Shown in pieces: positions 29,698-38,751 of a stretch of DNA of 64,000 nt (positions within the stretch are counted from its first letter, which is position 1; the number at the start of each line of letters is the position of its first letter). Under the pieces are notes generated by a model. The model worked only from the letters and a program-made list of their open reading frames with translations, was not told where the DNA came from and did not search any database. Where the stretch lies: the NCBI GenBank assembly GCA_050180895.1, contig JBFXDS010000006.1:1-64000 (forward strand), in the 5' to 3' direction. The position numbers and the translations under genes are program-made. This stretch comes from JBGPEQ01 sp050180895 (GTDB lineage Bacteria; Pseudomonadota; Alphaproteobacteria; Dongiales; Dongiaceae).

Positions 29698-30873
29698 ATG
29701 CTGATGGCGTGGGAGACGTCATCAGAACCTGGCTTCGGCCTCTATGTGCATTGGCCGTTCTGCCTGTCGAAGTGCCCGTACTGCGATTTCAACAGTCATG
29801 TGCGCGACCGGGTGGATCACGCGGCATGGCGGGCCGCGCTGCTGCGGGAGCTCGACCACTATGCGGCGGAGACGTCCGGCCGCCGACTGACGAGCATCTT
29901 CTTCGGCGGCGGCACGCCCTCGCTGATGGAACCGGGAACGGTGGCCGCGATCATCGACCGGGCGGCCAGCCGCTGGCGCTTCGCCGACGACATCGAGATC
30001 ACGCTGGAAGCCAACCCGACTTCGGTCGAGGCGGCCAAGCTGGCGATGCTGGCGACCGCCGGCGTCAACCGCGTCTCGCTCGGCGTGCAGGCCCTGAACG
30101 ACGCCGACCTGCGCTTCCTCGGCCGCCACCACAGCGCGGCCGAGGCCCGCGCCGCCATCGACATCGCGCGGCGCAGCTTCCGGCGCTATTCCTTCGACCT
30201 GATCTATGTGCGGCCCGGCCAGTCGGCCGCGGCGTGGCGCGACGAGCTCGCGGCAGCGCTCGCTCTCGCCGGCGATCACCTCTCGGTCTACCATCTGACC
30301 ATCGAGCCGGAGACGGCGTTCGGCGCCGCCTTCCGCCGCGGCGCGCTGCGGATCCCGGACGAGGACAGCGCTGCGGCGCTGTACGAGCTGACGCAGGCGG
30401 TGCTGGGCGCCGCCGGCCTGCCGGCCTACGAGATATCCAATCACGCGCGGCCGGGCGGCGAATGCCGCCACAACCTGACCTACTGGCGCTATGGCGACTA
30501 TGTCGGCATCGGTCCCGGCGCCCATGGCCGCCTGACGCTGGAGGGCGAGAAGATCGCCACGCGCCAGCACCGAGCCCCCGAAGCCTGGCTCACCGCCGTC
30601 GCCGCGCAGGGCCACGCGACCCGGCAGCGCGATCCCGTGCCGCCGCAGGAGCGGCTGACGGAGCTGCTGATGATGGGGCTGCGGACGAGCGAGGGCGTGG
30701 ATCGCGGCCGCGTCATCGCCGAGTGCGGGCGGCCGCTCGAGGAGGCCGTGGGGCGGCAGCGCCTCGACCGCCTGATCGACGGCGGATTTCTCCTCCTCGA
30801 CGACGCCGGGCTGCGGACGACGCCGGCCGGCCGGCAGCGGCTGAACGCGGTGATCGGCGAACTGTTGGCGTAG
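29698..30873 (+). CDS. hemW: radical SAM protein HemW (haem chaperone-type)
   Basis: HemW is a radical-SAM relative of HemN that binds haem and is thought to deliver it to respiratory enzymes. The 391-residue protein has the iron-sulphur motif CLSKCPYCDF (C-x3-C-x2-C), FFGGGTPSLM, EANPTSVE, RVSLGVQALND and the HemW-type C-terminal domain. The start is set at the ATG just after the REP element (or the ATG at 29704). Sequence upstream in the same frame is repeat-derived. Former annotations call it oxygen-independent coproporphyrinogen oxidase. Confidence 0.93.
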   Translation: MLMAWETSSEPGFGLYVHWPFCLSKCPYCDFNSHVRDRVDHAAWRAALLRELDHYAAETSGRRLTSIFFGGGTPSLMEPGTVAAIIDRAASRWRFADDIEITLEANPTSVEAAKLAMLATAGVNRVSLGVQALNDADLRFLGRHHSAAEARAAIDIARRSFRRYSFDLIYVRPGQSAAAWRDELAAALALAGDHLSVYHLTIEPETAFGAAFRRGALRIPDEDSAAALYELTQAVLGAAGLPAYEISNHARPGGECRHNLTYWRYGDYVGIGPGAHGRLTLEGEKIATRQHRAPEAWLTAVAAQGHATRQRDPVPPQERLTELLMMGLRTSEGVDRGRVIAECGRPLEEAVGRQRLDRLIDGGFLLLDDAGLRTTPAGRQRLNAVIGELLA

Positions 30874-30874
30874 C

Positions 30875-30966
30875 CGTCAGCCCTCAGCAGTCAGTCGTCA
30901 ACGAGCCTCTTGTTGAGCTCGTGCACCTTGGCCCATTGGCGCTGATTGCTGATTGCTGACGGCTCA
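30875..30966. repeat. palindromic intergenic repeat, family B (hemW-lppC gap)
   Basis: CCGTCAGCCCTCAGCAGTCA on the left and GCTGATTGCTGATTGCTGAC on the right form the arms, with an inner AACGAGC...GCTCGT pairing. The right arm overlaps the lppC stop codon. Lying between convergent genes, it may act as a two-way terminator. Confidence 0.7.
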
Positions 30967-32190
30967 GTAGATCACCTGGTCGAAGCTGAGCGGCGCCGGC
31001 TCGCGGACATCGACGAAACCGTCGCGCACCTCCATGATGGCGAGGCCGCGCTCCACCGTGCCGTCGGGCTTGAAGCGGAAGATGCCGTCGACGCCGGCGA
31101 AGCCGGCCGGATCGGTGAGCGCCGTGGTGCTGAAATCCAGCCCGTTGGGTCCGCTGGCGAGCAGGACCGCCAGCAGCGTCGCATCATAGGCGATGGTGGC
31201 GAGGCGCGGCGGCTCCACGCCGTAGGCCGCGCGGAAGCGGTCGCGGAAATCGCGCCACGCCCCCGGGTCCGGCGCCGCGTACCAGCCGCCGACGAGCATG
31301 GGATCGTAGGCGAGGTTCGGATCGTCGTCCCACAGGGTCGAGCCGAGCAGGCGGATCCGCGTCGGGTCGATGCCGAAGCTGGCGAACTGGCTGGTGATGC
31401 CGTGCAAGCGCTCGCTGGTCTCCGGCACCAGCAGGGCATCGACGGCGCCGCCGGCGCTGATGAACTGGCCGGCCTGGCCGACCGCCGTCGAGGCGTCGAG
31501 CGCCCGCGGATCGTAGAAATCGACGCGCACGGCCTGCGCGCCGGCGCTGCGGGCCGCCGTCTGCAGGGCTTCGTTCACCGTCTGCCCGTAGGGCGACTGC
31601 GGCAGCAGGGCCGCGATCCGCTGCAGGCCCTGGCGGCCGGCATAGGCGACGACGCGCTGCACCTGCAGGCCGGGCAGGATGCCCATCACGAAGACCCCGG
31701 GGTGGGCGACGGAGCGGTCGGTCGAGAAGGAGACGACGTTGACGCCCGCCGCCCGCGCCACCGGCGCCACCGCCGTGACCGAGCTGCCGAACACCGGGCC
31801 GAGCACCAGCTCGGCGCCCTCGTGGATGGCGTCCTGGGCCGCCTGCGCCGCTGCCGCCGGGCTGGCGCCGGTGTCGCGCACGATCAGGGCGACGCCGGCT
31901 TCCGGCGCCTCGAACAGGGCCAGCTGGGCCGCCCGCAGCAGCGATTCGCCGAGTGCCGCCTGGTCGCCGCTCAACGGCAGCAGCAGCGCGACCTTGATGT
32001 GGTCCTCGATGGGAATGCGATCGGGAATCTGTCCCTGGGGCATGGTGGGGACGGCAGGCTGCTGCGCCGTTGCCGGCGGCTGGGCGACCCGCGATGATGG
32101 GCAGGCCGTCAGCGACACCAGCGCGAGGGCGAGAACGACGGCCACACGGAGCTGTCGGCAGAATGGCGAGAAAACGACAGTCGCAAACAT
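30964..32190 (-). CDS. LppC-type lipoprotein, penicillin-binding protein activator
   Basis: LppC/LpoA-like proteins have a type I periplasmic binding fold and, in gammaproteobacteria, activate PBP1A. The 408-residue protein has a signal peptide with the lipobox SLTAC (Cys about 30), then VALLLPLSGDQAALGESLLRAAQLAL, which resembles the leucine-binding-protein fold, GPVFGSSVTAVAPVARAAGVNVVSFSTD and YDATLLAVLLA. In alphaproteobacteria the gene is commonly next to rsmI and divergent from it, as here. The ATG at 32190 is chosen to give the signal peptide a normal length. Confidence 0.88.
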   Translation of the reverse strand: MFATVVFSPFCRQLRVAVVLALALVSLTACPSSRVAQPPATAQQPAVPTMPQGQIPDRIPIEDHIKVALLLPLSGDQAALGESLLRAAQLALFEAPEAGVALIVRDTGASPAAAAQAAQDAIHEGAELVLGPVFGSSVTAVAPVARAAGVNVVSFSTDRSVAHPGVFVMGILPGLQVQRVVAYAGRQGLQRIAALLPQSPYGQTVNEALQTAARSAGAQAVRVDFYDPRALDASTAVGQAGQFISAGGAVDALLVPETSERLHGITSQFASFGIDPTRIRLLGSTLWDDDPNLAYDPMLVGGWYAAPDPGAWRDFRDRFRAAYGVEPPRLATIAYDATLLAVLLASGPNGLDFSTTALTDPAGFAGVDGIFRFKPDGTVERGLAIMEVRDGFVDVREPAPLSFDQVIY

Positions 32191-32234
32191 CGGGACCGGC
32201 TGCTGCACGCGCGATGTCCTCCCCCCGCGAGTCC

Positions 32235-33122
32235 ATGGACAAAGGTAGCGACGACCGTTCGACAAGTAAACCGCCGGACGAACGCCGGGCGGCGGGACTC
32301 GTCATCGTCGCCACGCCCATCGGCAATGCCGGCGACATCGGCCTGCGCGCCCTCGACGTGTTGCGCCGCGCCGACGTCATCGCCTGCGAGGATACGCGGG
32401 TGACCGGAACGCTGATGGCTCGCTACGGCATCGCCACGCCCCTCGTCGCCTATCACGAACACAACGCGCCACGCATGCGCCCGGTCCTGCTGGCGCGGCT
32501 GGCGCGCGGCGAGACCATCGCCCTGGTCTCCGATGCGGGAACGCCGCTCGTCTCCGATCCCGGCTACAAGCTGGTGCGCGCCGCCATCGATTCCGGCCTT
32601 CCGATCAGCGCCGTGCCCGGCGCCTCAGCGGCGATGGTGGCGCTGGTGACCTCCGGCCTGCCGCCCGACAGATTCCTGTTCGCCGGATTCCTGCCGCCGC
32701 GCCAAGCGGCGCGACGCGCCGAGCTGGGCGAGCTTGCCGGCGTGCGGGCGACGCTGATCGTCTTCGAGTCGGCGGGCCGGCTGGCCGAAACGCTGGCCGA
32801 CATGGCGGTAGCGCTCGGCCCCCGCGACGCCGCCGTCGCGCGCGAGCTGACCAAGCTCCATGAAGAGGTCCGCCGGGGGACGCTGGCGGACCTGCAGGCG
32901 CACTACGCGGCGGTGCCGCCGCCCAAGGGCGAGATCGTCATCGTCGTCGGGCCGCCGATCGCCCCGGCCGCGGTCGATGACGCGACGGTCGATGCGGCCT
33001 TGCGAGAGGCGCTGGAGACGGCCAGCCTGCGCGACGCCGTCGCCGCCGTGGCGGCGAGCCTCGGCGCGCCGCGGCGGCGGGTCTATGCGCGGGCGCTGGC
33101 GTTGGCGGGCGGGCGGACGTGA
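32235..33122 (+). CDS. rsmI: 16S rRNA 2'-O-ribose methyltransferase RsmI (C1402)
   Basis: RsmI methylates the 2'-O of C1402 in 16S rRNA. The protein (about 295 residues) has LVIVATPIGNAGDIGLRALDVLRRADVIACEDTR, SDAGTPLVSDPGYKLV, AVPGASA and GEIVIVVGPP, all typical of the tetrapyrrole-methylase fold of this family. The ATG at 32214 is an alternative start. It overlaps yraN as GTGA, suggesting coupling. Confidence 0.95.
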   Translation: MDKGSDDRSTSKPPDERRAAGLVIVATPIGNAGDIGLRALDVLRRADVIACEDTRVTGTLMARYGIATPLVAYHEHNAPRMRPVLLARLARGETIALVSDAGTPLVSDPGYKLVRAAIDSGLPISAVPGASAAMVALVTSGLPPDRFLFAGFLPPRQAARRAELGELAGVRATLIVFESAGRLAETLADMAVALGPRDAAVARELTKLHEEVRRGTLADLQAHYAAVPPPKGEIVIVVGPPIAPAAVDDATVDAALREALETASLRDAVAAVAASLGAPRRRVYARALALAGGRT

Positions 33123-33517
33123 GCGGTCCCCGCCATGCGCCCCGCGACACGGAGGGCCGCCGCGCCGCCTTCCATCGCGGACGCCGCGGCGAATGCTTGG
33201 CGCTGTGGTGGCTGCGGGCCAAGGGCTACCGCATCCTCGCCCAGGACTACCGCTCGCCGGTCGGCGAGATCGACGTGGTCGCCCGCCGCGGTCGCATCCT
33301 GGCGATCATCGAGGTCAAGTCGCGCGACACGGCGGATGCCGCCGCCGAGGCGATCTCGCTGCGCCAGCGCGGCCGCATCATCGCCGCCGCCCGGCTCTAT
33401 CTCGGCCGCAACCCGCGGCATGCCGACTGCTCGGTCCGCTTCGACGTCATGCTGGTGATCCCCGGCCGCTGGCCGCGCCACATCGCCGGCGCCTGGCAGC
33501 TGGATCGGCTCCTGTAG
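33119..33517 (+). CDS. yraN: YraN/UPF0102-family endonuclease-like protein
   Basis: The 132-residue protein has the UPF0102 pattern GRRGECLALWWLRAKGYRILAQDYRSPVGEIDVVARRGRILAIIEVKSRD. The E...D...EVK arrangement of this segment fits a PD-(D/E)XK nuclease core. Activity is not proven for the family. The GTG start overlaps the rsmI stop. An ATG is not available near the homologous start. Confidence 0.9.
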   Translation: MSGPRHAPRDTEGRRAAFHRGRRGECLALWWLRAKGYRILAQDYRSPVGEIDVVARRGRILAIIEVKSRDTADAAAEAISLRQRGRIIAAARLYLGRNPRHADCSVRFDVMLVIPGRWPRHIAGAWQLDRLL

Positions 33518-33576
33518 AGGTTAACGACTCCGGTCCAGGATTGCCGGCCGCGTCATTCGGCGGCAGGATGCGGCGC

Positions 33577-34425
33577 ATGAATCAGGATGCCGCGCCGCCC
33601 GAGGACCCGCGGGACCTGCTGCGCCGCTACGGCCGGACGGATGACGCCGGGATCGATCTGGCCGCGGCCGCCCTGGCGCTTGCGGCGCTGGCCCGGCCGG
33701 AAAAACCGGCCGCACCCTACCTGGCGCATCTGCAGACGCTAACGGCCGACGTCGCCACGGCGGCCGGGAGGACCGGAACCCCGGAGTCGGCCGAACGGAT
33801 CCGCATCCTCAACACGATCTTGTTCGAGACGCATGGCTATGCCGGCGACCGCGACACCTACAACGACCTGCGCAACGCCAACCTGATGAGCGTGATCGAC
33901 CGCCGCCGCGGCCTGCCGATCGCCCTCAGCATCCTCTACGTCCATGCCGCCCGCGCGCAGGGCTGGCCGATCGAGGGGGTCAATTTTCCCGGCCACTTCC
34001 TGTTGCGGCTGCGCAACGGCACGGGAGGTATCGTCATCGATCCGTTCAACGGCGGGCGCGTCCGCAGCGCGGCCGAGCTGCGCGAGCTAATCAAATCCAT
34101 GGAAGGGGAGAGCGCGGAGTTGCGGCGCGAGCACTGCCGGCCCGCCGGCAACCGGCAGATGCTGCTGCGGCTGCAGAATAACATCAAGCTGCGGCTGCTG
34201 CGCGACGACAAGCTGGCGGAGGCGGTCGAGGTGATCGGGCACATGCTGCTGCTGGCGCCGGACGATCCGGGCCTGTGGCACGAGGCCGGCGTGCTGCATG
34301 GCCGGGTCGGCAACCTGCGCGCCGCCGTCGCCGCGCTGGAGCGGCTGGCGACGCTGTCGCGCGGCGGCCCGGACCACGGCCGCGCCGTGCAACTGCTGGC
34401 GGAGATGAAATCGCGGCTCAACTGA
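33577..34425 (+). CDS. SirB1-family transglutaminase-like/TPR protein
   Basis: The 282-residue protein has an Ala-rich N-terminus, the SirB1 core with ILFETHGYAGDRDTYNDLRNANLMSVIDRRRGLPIALSILYVHAARAQGWPIEGVNFPGHFLLR, and C-terminal TPR-like helices (MLLLAPDDPGLWHEAGVLHGRVGNLRAAVAALERL). The catalytic Cys of true transglutaminases is not obvious. Function is unknown; the family is conserved next to rsmI-yraN-gshB in alphaproteobacteria. The ATG at 33577 has AGGA 8 bases upstream. Confidence 0.85.
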   Translation: MNQDAAPPEDPRDLLRRYGRTDDAGIDLAAAALALAALARPEKPAAPYLAHLQTLTADVATAAGRTGTPESAERIRILNTILFETHGYAGDRDTYNDLRNANLMSVIDRRRGLPIALSILYVHAARAQGWPIEGVNFPGHFLLRLRNGTGGIVIDPFNGGRVRSAAELRELIKSMEGESAELRREHCRPAGNRQMLLRLQNNIKLRLLRDDKLAEAVEVIGHMLLLAPDDPGLWHEAGVLHGRVGNLRAAVAALERLATLSRGGPDHGRAVQLLAEMKSRLN

Positions 34426-34457
34426 GCAGCCATCCGATCGAAAGGCACCCACATTCC

Positions 34458-35423
34458 ATGAGCCTCGCCGTCGCCATCCAGATGGACCCCATCGAGAGCG
34501 TCAACATCGACGCCGACAGCACCTTCGTGCTGGCGCTGGAGGCGCAGCGGCGCGGCCATGCGCTGTTCCACTACCTGCCGCGGCAGCTTTTCTTCCGCGA
34601 GCAGCGCGTCTACGCCATCGCCCGTCCACTGCAGGTGCGGCGCGAGCGCGGCAACCATTTCACGCTCGGATCGCCGCAGACGATCGACCTGGCGACACTC
34701 GACATCGTGCTGATGCGCCAGGATCCGCCCTTCGACATGTCCTACATCACCGCCACCCACCTGCTGGAGCAGGTGCATCCGCAGACCCTGGTGGTGAACG
34801 ATCCCGTGCATGTCCGCAACGCCCCGGAGAAGCTGTTCGTCACGCATTTCGAGGGAGTCATGCCGCCGACGCTGATCACCTCGGACCGCGCCGAGATCCT
34901 CGACTTCCGCCGGCGGCACCGGGACATCATCGTCAAGCCGCTGTTCGGCAACGGCGGCGCCGGCGTCTTCCACATCACCGAGAACGACGAGAACCTCAAT
35001 GCGCTGCTGGAGCTGTTCACCCAGCTCTATCGCGAACCGGTGATCGTGCAGCGCTACATCCCGGAGGTGCGCGAGGGCGACAAGCGCATCATCCTTGTCG
35101 ACGGCGTCGCTGTCGGCGCCATCAACCGCGTGCCGGCCGCCGGCGAGGCGCGCTCGAACCTGCATGTCGGCGGCACCGCGGTGAAGGCGGAGCTGACGGT
35201 GCGGGACCGCGAGATCTGCGAAGCCATCGGCCAGTCGCTGAAATCGCGCGGGCTGATCTTCGTCGGCATCGACGTGATCGGCAACTACCTGACGGAGATC
35301 AACGTCACCTCGCCCACGGGCCTGCAGGAGATCAACCGCTTCGACAACGTCCGGCTGGAGGAGCGGATCTGGGACGCCGTCGAGGCGGCCTACAGGGAAC
35401 GGCACGCCGGCCCGGCCGCCTGA
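34458..35423 (+). CDS. gshB: glutathione synthetase
   Basis: GshB joins gamma-glutamylcysteine and glycine with ATP. The 321-residue protein shows VAIQMDPIESVNIDADSTF, MRQDPPFDMSYITATHLLE, VNDPVHVRNAPEKLF, the ATP-grasp segment DIIVKPLFGNGGAGVF and FVGIDVIGNYLTEINVTSPTGLQEI. Length and start (MSLAVAIQMDP) are standard. It is the last gene of the rsmI-yraN-sirB1-gshB run and is followed by a REP-like element. Confidence 0.97.
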   Translation: MSLAVAIQMDPIESVNIDADSTFVLALEAQRRGHALFHYLPRQLFFREQRVYAIARPLQVRRERGNHFTLGSPQTIDLATLDIVLMRQDPPFDMSYITATHLLEQVHPQTLVVNDPVHVRNAPEKLFVTHFEGVMPPTLITSDRAEILDFRRRHRDIIVKPLFGNGGAGVFHITENDENLNALLELFTQLYREPVIVQRYIPEVREGDKRIILVDGVAVGAINRVPAAGEARSNLHVGGTAVKAELTVRDREICEAIGQSLKSRGLIFVGIDVIGNYLTEINVTSPTGLQEINRFDNVRLEERIWDAVEAAYRERHAGPAA

Positions 35424-35444
35424 GATACCGCTTGCATGACCGCC

Positions 35445-35528
35445 GTGCGTCCTTCGACAAGCTCAGGATGAGGGAAATCTTCATGGCACGAAGAAAAGCC
35501 CTCATCCTGAGCTTGTCGAAGGACGCAC
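35445..35528. repeat. REP-like palindromic element, copy 4
   Basis: Intact arms (GTGCGTCCTTCGACAAGCTC and the reverse complement ending AAGGACGCAC) surround an inner CATGGCACGAAGAA. It lies between the convergent genes gshB and the EamA transporter. Confidence 0.9.
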
Positions 35529-35561
35529 GCTGCCGGTCCCAGCCGTCAGCCTAAACGACAC

Positions 35562-36503
35562 CTACACCGGCGGCTCCGGCCGCGCGGCGGAGCGCCGGAG
35601 CTTCGCCTCGCGGTAGAGGATGTAGAGGCCGCTGGCGACGACGATGGCGGCGCCGGCCAGGATGTAGACGTCCGGAACCTCGTTCCAGATCACGAAGCCG
35701 TAGACCACGGCGATGAGGAGGCCGCCATATTCGAACGGCGCGATGACGGCGACCGGCGCCAGCTTGAAGGCGTAGGTCATCGTCAACTGGGCCGTACCGC
35801 CGATCAGGCCGATGCCGACGAGGACCGCCCAGCCCTCGAGGTCCGGCCGCACCCAGGGATCGAGCCAGCCCGGCGCCAGGGGCGCCAGGGGCCAGGTTAC
35901 CAAGCCGACGATGGCGGCGAAGAGCGTGAAGTAGAACACGATCGTCGGCGCCGGCTCGCTGCGGCTGAGGCGCCGGATCGAGACCATGGCCAGCGCATAG
36001 CAGAAGGCGCCGGCGATGGCGATCAGGGCCGCCGGCTGGAACACGCCGCTCCCCGGCCGCACCATGACGAGCACGCCGAGGAAGCCGACGGTCACCGCCG
36101 ACCAGCGGCGGAGCCCCACGCGTTCGCTCAGCAGCGGCACCGACAGCGCCGTGAGGAAGATGGGGCCGGACATGCCGAGCGCCATGGTCTCGGCCAGCGG
36201 CAGCAGCCCGAGCGCGAGGAAGAACAGGGCCATCGACGACACGCCGACGATGCCGCGGATCAGATGACCGCCGAATCGATTGGTCCGCAGCGGCATGGGG
36301 ATTCCCGTCTGCCAGAGGAACAGGAATATCGGCAGGAACGCGACGAAGTTGCGGAAGAAGACGATCTGGCCGGTGGGATAGTTGCGCGCCGCCCACTTGA
36401 TGACGGCGTCCATCGACGAGAACAAAAAGACCGACAGCAGCATCAGGACGATGCCGCGCAGCACCCCCGCCGGCGCGGCCGTCTTGGCAGCAATGTCGGT
36501 CAT
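35562..36503 (-). CDS. EamA/DMT-family transporter (RarD-like architecture)
   Basis: This 313-residue protein has ten hydrophobic helices in two EamA repeats (LMLLSVFLFSSMDAVIKWAARNYPTGQIVFFRN and YILAGAAIVVASGLYILYREAK at the end). Family members export amino acids, purines or take up small metabolites; the substrate is unknown here. The ATG at 36503 fits the family start. It is divergent from the polyamine importer genes. Confidence 0.85.
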   Translation of the reverse strand: MTDIAAKTAAPAGVLRGIVLMLLSVFLFSSMDAVIKWAARNYPTGQIVFFRNFVAFLPIFLFLWQTGIPMPLRTNRFGGHLIRGIVGVSSMALFFLALGLLPLAETMALGMSGPIFLTALSVPLLSERVGLRRWSAVTVGFLGVLVMVRPGSGVFQPAALIAIAGAFCYALAMVSIRRLSRSEPAPTIVFYFTLFAAIVGLVTWPLAPLAPGWLDPWVRPDLEGWAVLVGIGLIGGTAQLTMTYAFKLAPVAVIAPFEYGGLLIAVVYGFVIWNEVPDVYILAGAAIVVASGLYILYREAKLRRSAARPEPPV

Positions 36504-36638
36504 GGTCCCCGTCCCGTGGCGCGGCAGCTTCGCCGCCCCATCTCCCAATCATAGCCAATCCGCCGATCGCGTGATCCGCGCTTTGTGCACGGCGGCCCCG
36601 CAGCCGCTCCGGGGCCAGTGAGCACTTGCAAACAAGAC

Positions 36639-36668
36639 TTGGCGGCGAGCGTGGAAATCGCCTAGTTT
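36639..36668 (+). promoter_or_regulatory. candidate promoter of the polyamine importer operon
   Basis: TTGGCG (36639-36644), an 18-base spacer and TAGTTT (36663-36668) form a moderate sigma-70-type match 47 bases upstream of the first importer gene. It is the only promoter-like pair I could find in this 211-base divergent gap. Confidence 0.4.
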
Positions 36669-36714
36669 TACCGTCAACAACCAACGAAAAGCATCTGCAG
36701 GGAGCGGGTACGTC

Positions 36715-37794
36715 GTGGGCGAGGCCGTCGCGGTCGAAGCGCGGAACGTCAGCAAGGTCTTTGGCGTGGGGGCCGACGCCGTCCGCGCCCTGGACGGCGT
36801 GTCCGTCACCATCGGCAAGAACGAGTTCTTCACGCTGCTCGGGCCCTCCGGCTGCGGCAAGACCACGCTGCTGCGCCTGATCGCCGGCTTCGAACTGCCG
36901 ACGGCGGGCGAGATCCTGCTCGATGGCCAGCCGGTCGAGCACCTGCCGCCCTATCAGCGGCCCGTGAATACCGTGTTCCAGAGCTATGCCTTGTTCCCGC
37001 ATATGAGCGTGGCGCAGAACATCGCCTTCGGCCTGGAGATGCGCGGCCTGCCGAAAGGCGAGATCGAGTCCACGGTCGCCGAGATGCTCGCGCTGGTGAA
37101 AATGTCCGACTATGGCGGCCGCCGGCCGGCGCAACTGTCCGGCGGGCAGCAGCAGCGCGTCGCCCTGGCGCGCGCGCTCGCCAACCACCCCAAGGTCCTG
37201 CTGCTGGACGAGCCGCTTTCGGCCCTCGACCTGAAGCTCCGGCAGGGCATGCGCACCGAGCTCAAGAGCCTGCAGAAGCGCACGGGCATCACCTTCGTGT
37301 TCGTGACCCACGACCAGGAGGAGGCCCTGACCATGAGCGACCGCATCGCCGTCATGAGTCGGGGCCGCATCCAGCAGCTGGGCGCGCCCACCGACGTCTA
37401 CGAGCGGCCGGTGAACCGTTTCGTCGCCGATTTCATCGGCGACACCAACATCATCGACGATGCCGCCATTCTCGGACGCGAGGGGAACTTCGTGCGCTGC
37501 CGCTGCATGGCCGGCATGGAGGTGCTGGCCGTTCCCGTCAACGGCGTCGCCGACGGAGCAAGGGCCAGGCTGGCGGTGCGGCCGGAGAAGATCGCGTTGC
37601 GCGCCGGCGGCGCCGGAATCGTCGCCCAGGCGGTCTATATCGGCACCGACACCAACTACGACGTCGAGCTGGCGGACAAGACGCGCCTCAATGTCCGGGT
37701 GCAGAACGCGGTCGACGGGCGCGCGCAGTTCGCGATCGGCGACCGCGTCGGCGTCGAGGTGCCGCCGGGCGCCGCGCGCATGCTCTTGGAATAG
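36715..37794 (+). CDS. potA: polyamine ABC transporter ATP-binding protein
   Basis: This 359-residue ATPase drives uptake of putrescine or spermidine. It has Walker A GPSGCGKTT, the Q-loop in FQSYALFPHM, the signature LSGGQQQR, Walker B LLLDEP, VTHDQEEALTMSDR and a C-terminal TOBE domain with LAVRPEKIAL. Overall it resembles PotA/PotG. The GTG start has AGGGAG about 10 bases upstream. It is first in a four-gene operon. Confidence 0.92.
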   Translation: MGEAVAVEARNVSKVFGVGADAVRALDGVSVTIGKNEFFTLLGPSGCGKTTLLRLIAGFELPTAGEILLDGQPVEHLPPYQRPVNTVFQSYALFPHMSVAQNIAFGLEMRGLPKGEIESTVAEMLALVKMSDYGGRRPAQLSGGQQQRVALARALANHPKVLLLDEPLSALDLKLRQGMRTELKSLQKRTGITFVFVTHDQEEALTMSDRIAVMSRGRIQQLGAPTDVYERPVNRFVADFIGDTNIIDDAAILGREGNFVRCRCMAGMEVLAVPVNGVADGARARLAVRPEKIALRAGGAGIVAQAVYIGTDTNYDVELADKTRLNVRVQNAVDGRAQFAIGDRVGVEVPPGAARMLLE

Positions 37795-37800
37795 GCGCGC

Positions 37801-38751
37801 TTGGCCGCGGCCGTCGCCACCGCCGAAACCGCTCGCCTGGAATCGGTCCAGGCGCACGGCGCGTTGCGCGCCGTGCGCCGCCGCTGGGCGCTGGTGCTGC
37901 CGGCGCTGGTGGTCATCGGCATCTTCGGCATCGGACCGCTCCTGGTCATCGTCGTCTACTCGTTCCTGGAGCCCGCGACCTATGGCGGCGTCGTCTGGAA
38001 CTTCTCCACCGCGGCCTATGTGCAGTTCCTGTTCGAGCGCGACCTGTTCACCGAGGAGCTGACCTTCACCTCCTCCTATCTGCAGATCTTCGGCCGCTCG
38101 ATCGGGCTGGCGGCGTTGACCACCGTCGGCAGCCTGCTGCTCGGCTTTCCCACCGCCTATTTCATGGCGACGCGGCCGCGCAGCCAGCGGAATTTCTGGG
38201 TGTTCCTGATCACGCTGCCGTTCTGGACGAACCTGCTGATCCGCAACTACGCCATGTTCGTCATCCTGCGCGACGAGGGGCTGATCAACAACGCGCTCGT
38301 CGGCAGCGGCATCCTGGCGCGGCCGTTCAACATCATGTTCACCGACGGGGCGATCGCCATCGGCCTGCTCTACAGCTTCCTGCCCTTCATGGTGCTGCCG
38401 CTCTATGCCAGCCTGGAAAAGCTGGATTTCCGGCTCGTCGAGGCCGGCTACGATCTCTACGCCACCCGCTGGCAGGTGCTGAAGCGGATCATCGTACCGC
38501 TGGCCAGGCCGGGCATCGTCGCCGGCTGCCTGCTCGTCTTCATCCCGGCCATCGGCGCCTATGTGACGCCGCTGATGATGGGCGGCGGCAAGACGCTGAT
38601 GATCGGCAACCTTATCGCGCTGCAGTTCGGCGGCTCGCGCAACTGGCCGTTCGGGTCGGCGTCGGCGCTGATCCTGCTCGTTCTCGTGCTCGTCGCGCTC
38701 ATGATCTATGCGACGGCGGGCACGCGGAAGGCCGCGGCGGCCCATGGCTGA
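37801..38751 (+). CDS. potB: polyamine ABC transporter permease, PotB/PotH type
   Basis: The 316-residue protein has six hydrophobic helices and the EAA-like loop EAGYDLYATRWQVLKRIIVPLARPG. The first helix (VLPALVVIGIFGIGPLLVIVVYSFLEP) is followed by a long periplasmic loop, as in PotB/PotH. The start is a TTG 6 bases after potA with GGAATAGG upstream. It overlaps the next gene by 8 bases. Confidence 0.9.
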   Translation: MAAAVATAETARLESVQAHGALRAVRRRWALVLPALVVIGIFGIGPLLVIVVYSFLEPATYGGVVWNFSTAAYVQFLFERDLFTEELTFTSSYLQIFGRSIGLAALTTVGSLLLGFPTAYFMATRPRSQRNFWVFLITLPFWTNLLIRNYAMFVILRDEGLINNALVGSGILARPFNIMFTDGAIAIGLLYSFLPFMVLPLYASLEKLDFRLVEAGYDLYATRWQVLKRIIVPLARPGIVAGCLLVFIPAIGAYVTPLMMGGGKTLMIGNLIALQFGGSRNWPFGSASALILLVLVLVALMIYATAGTRKAAAAHG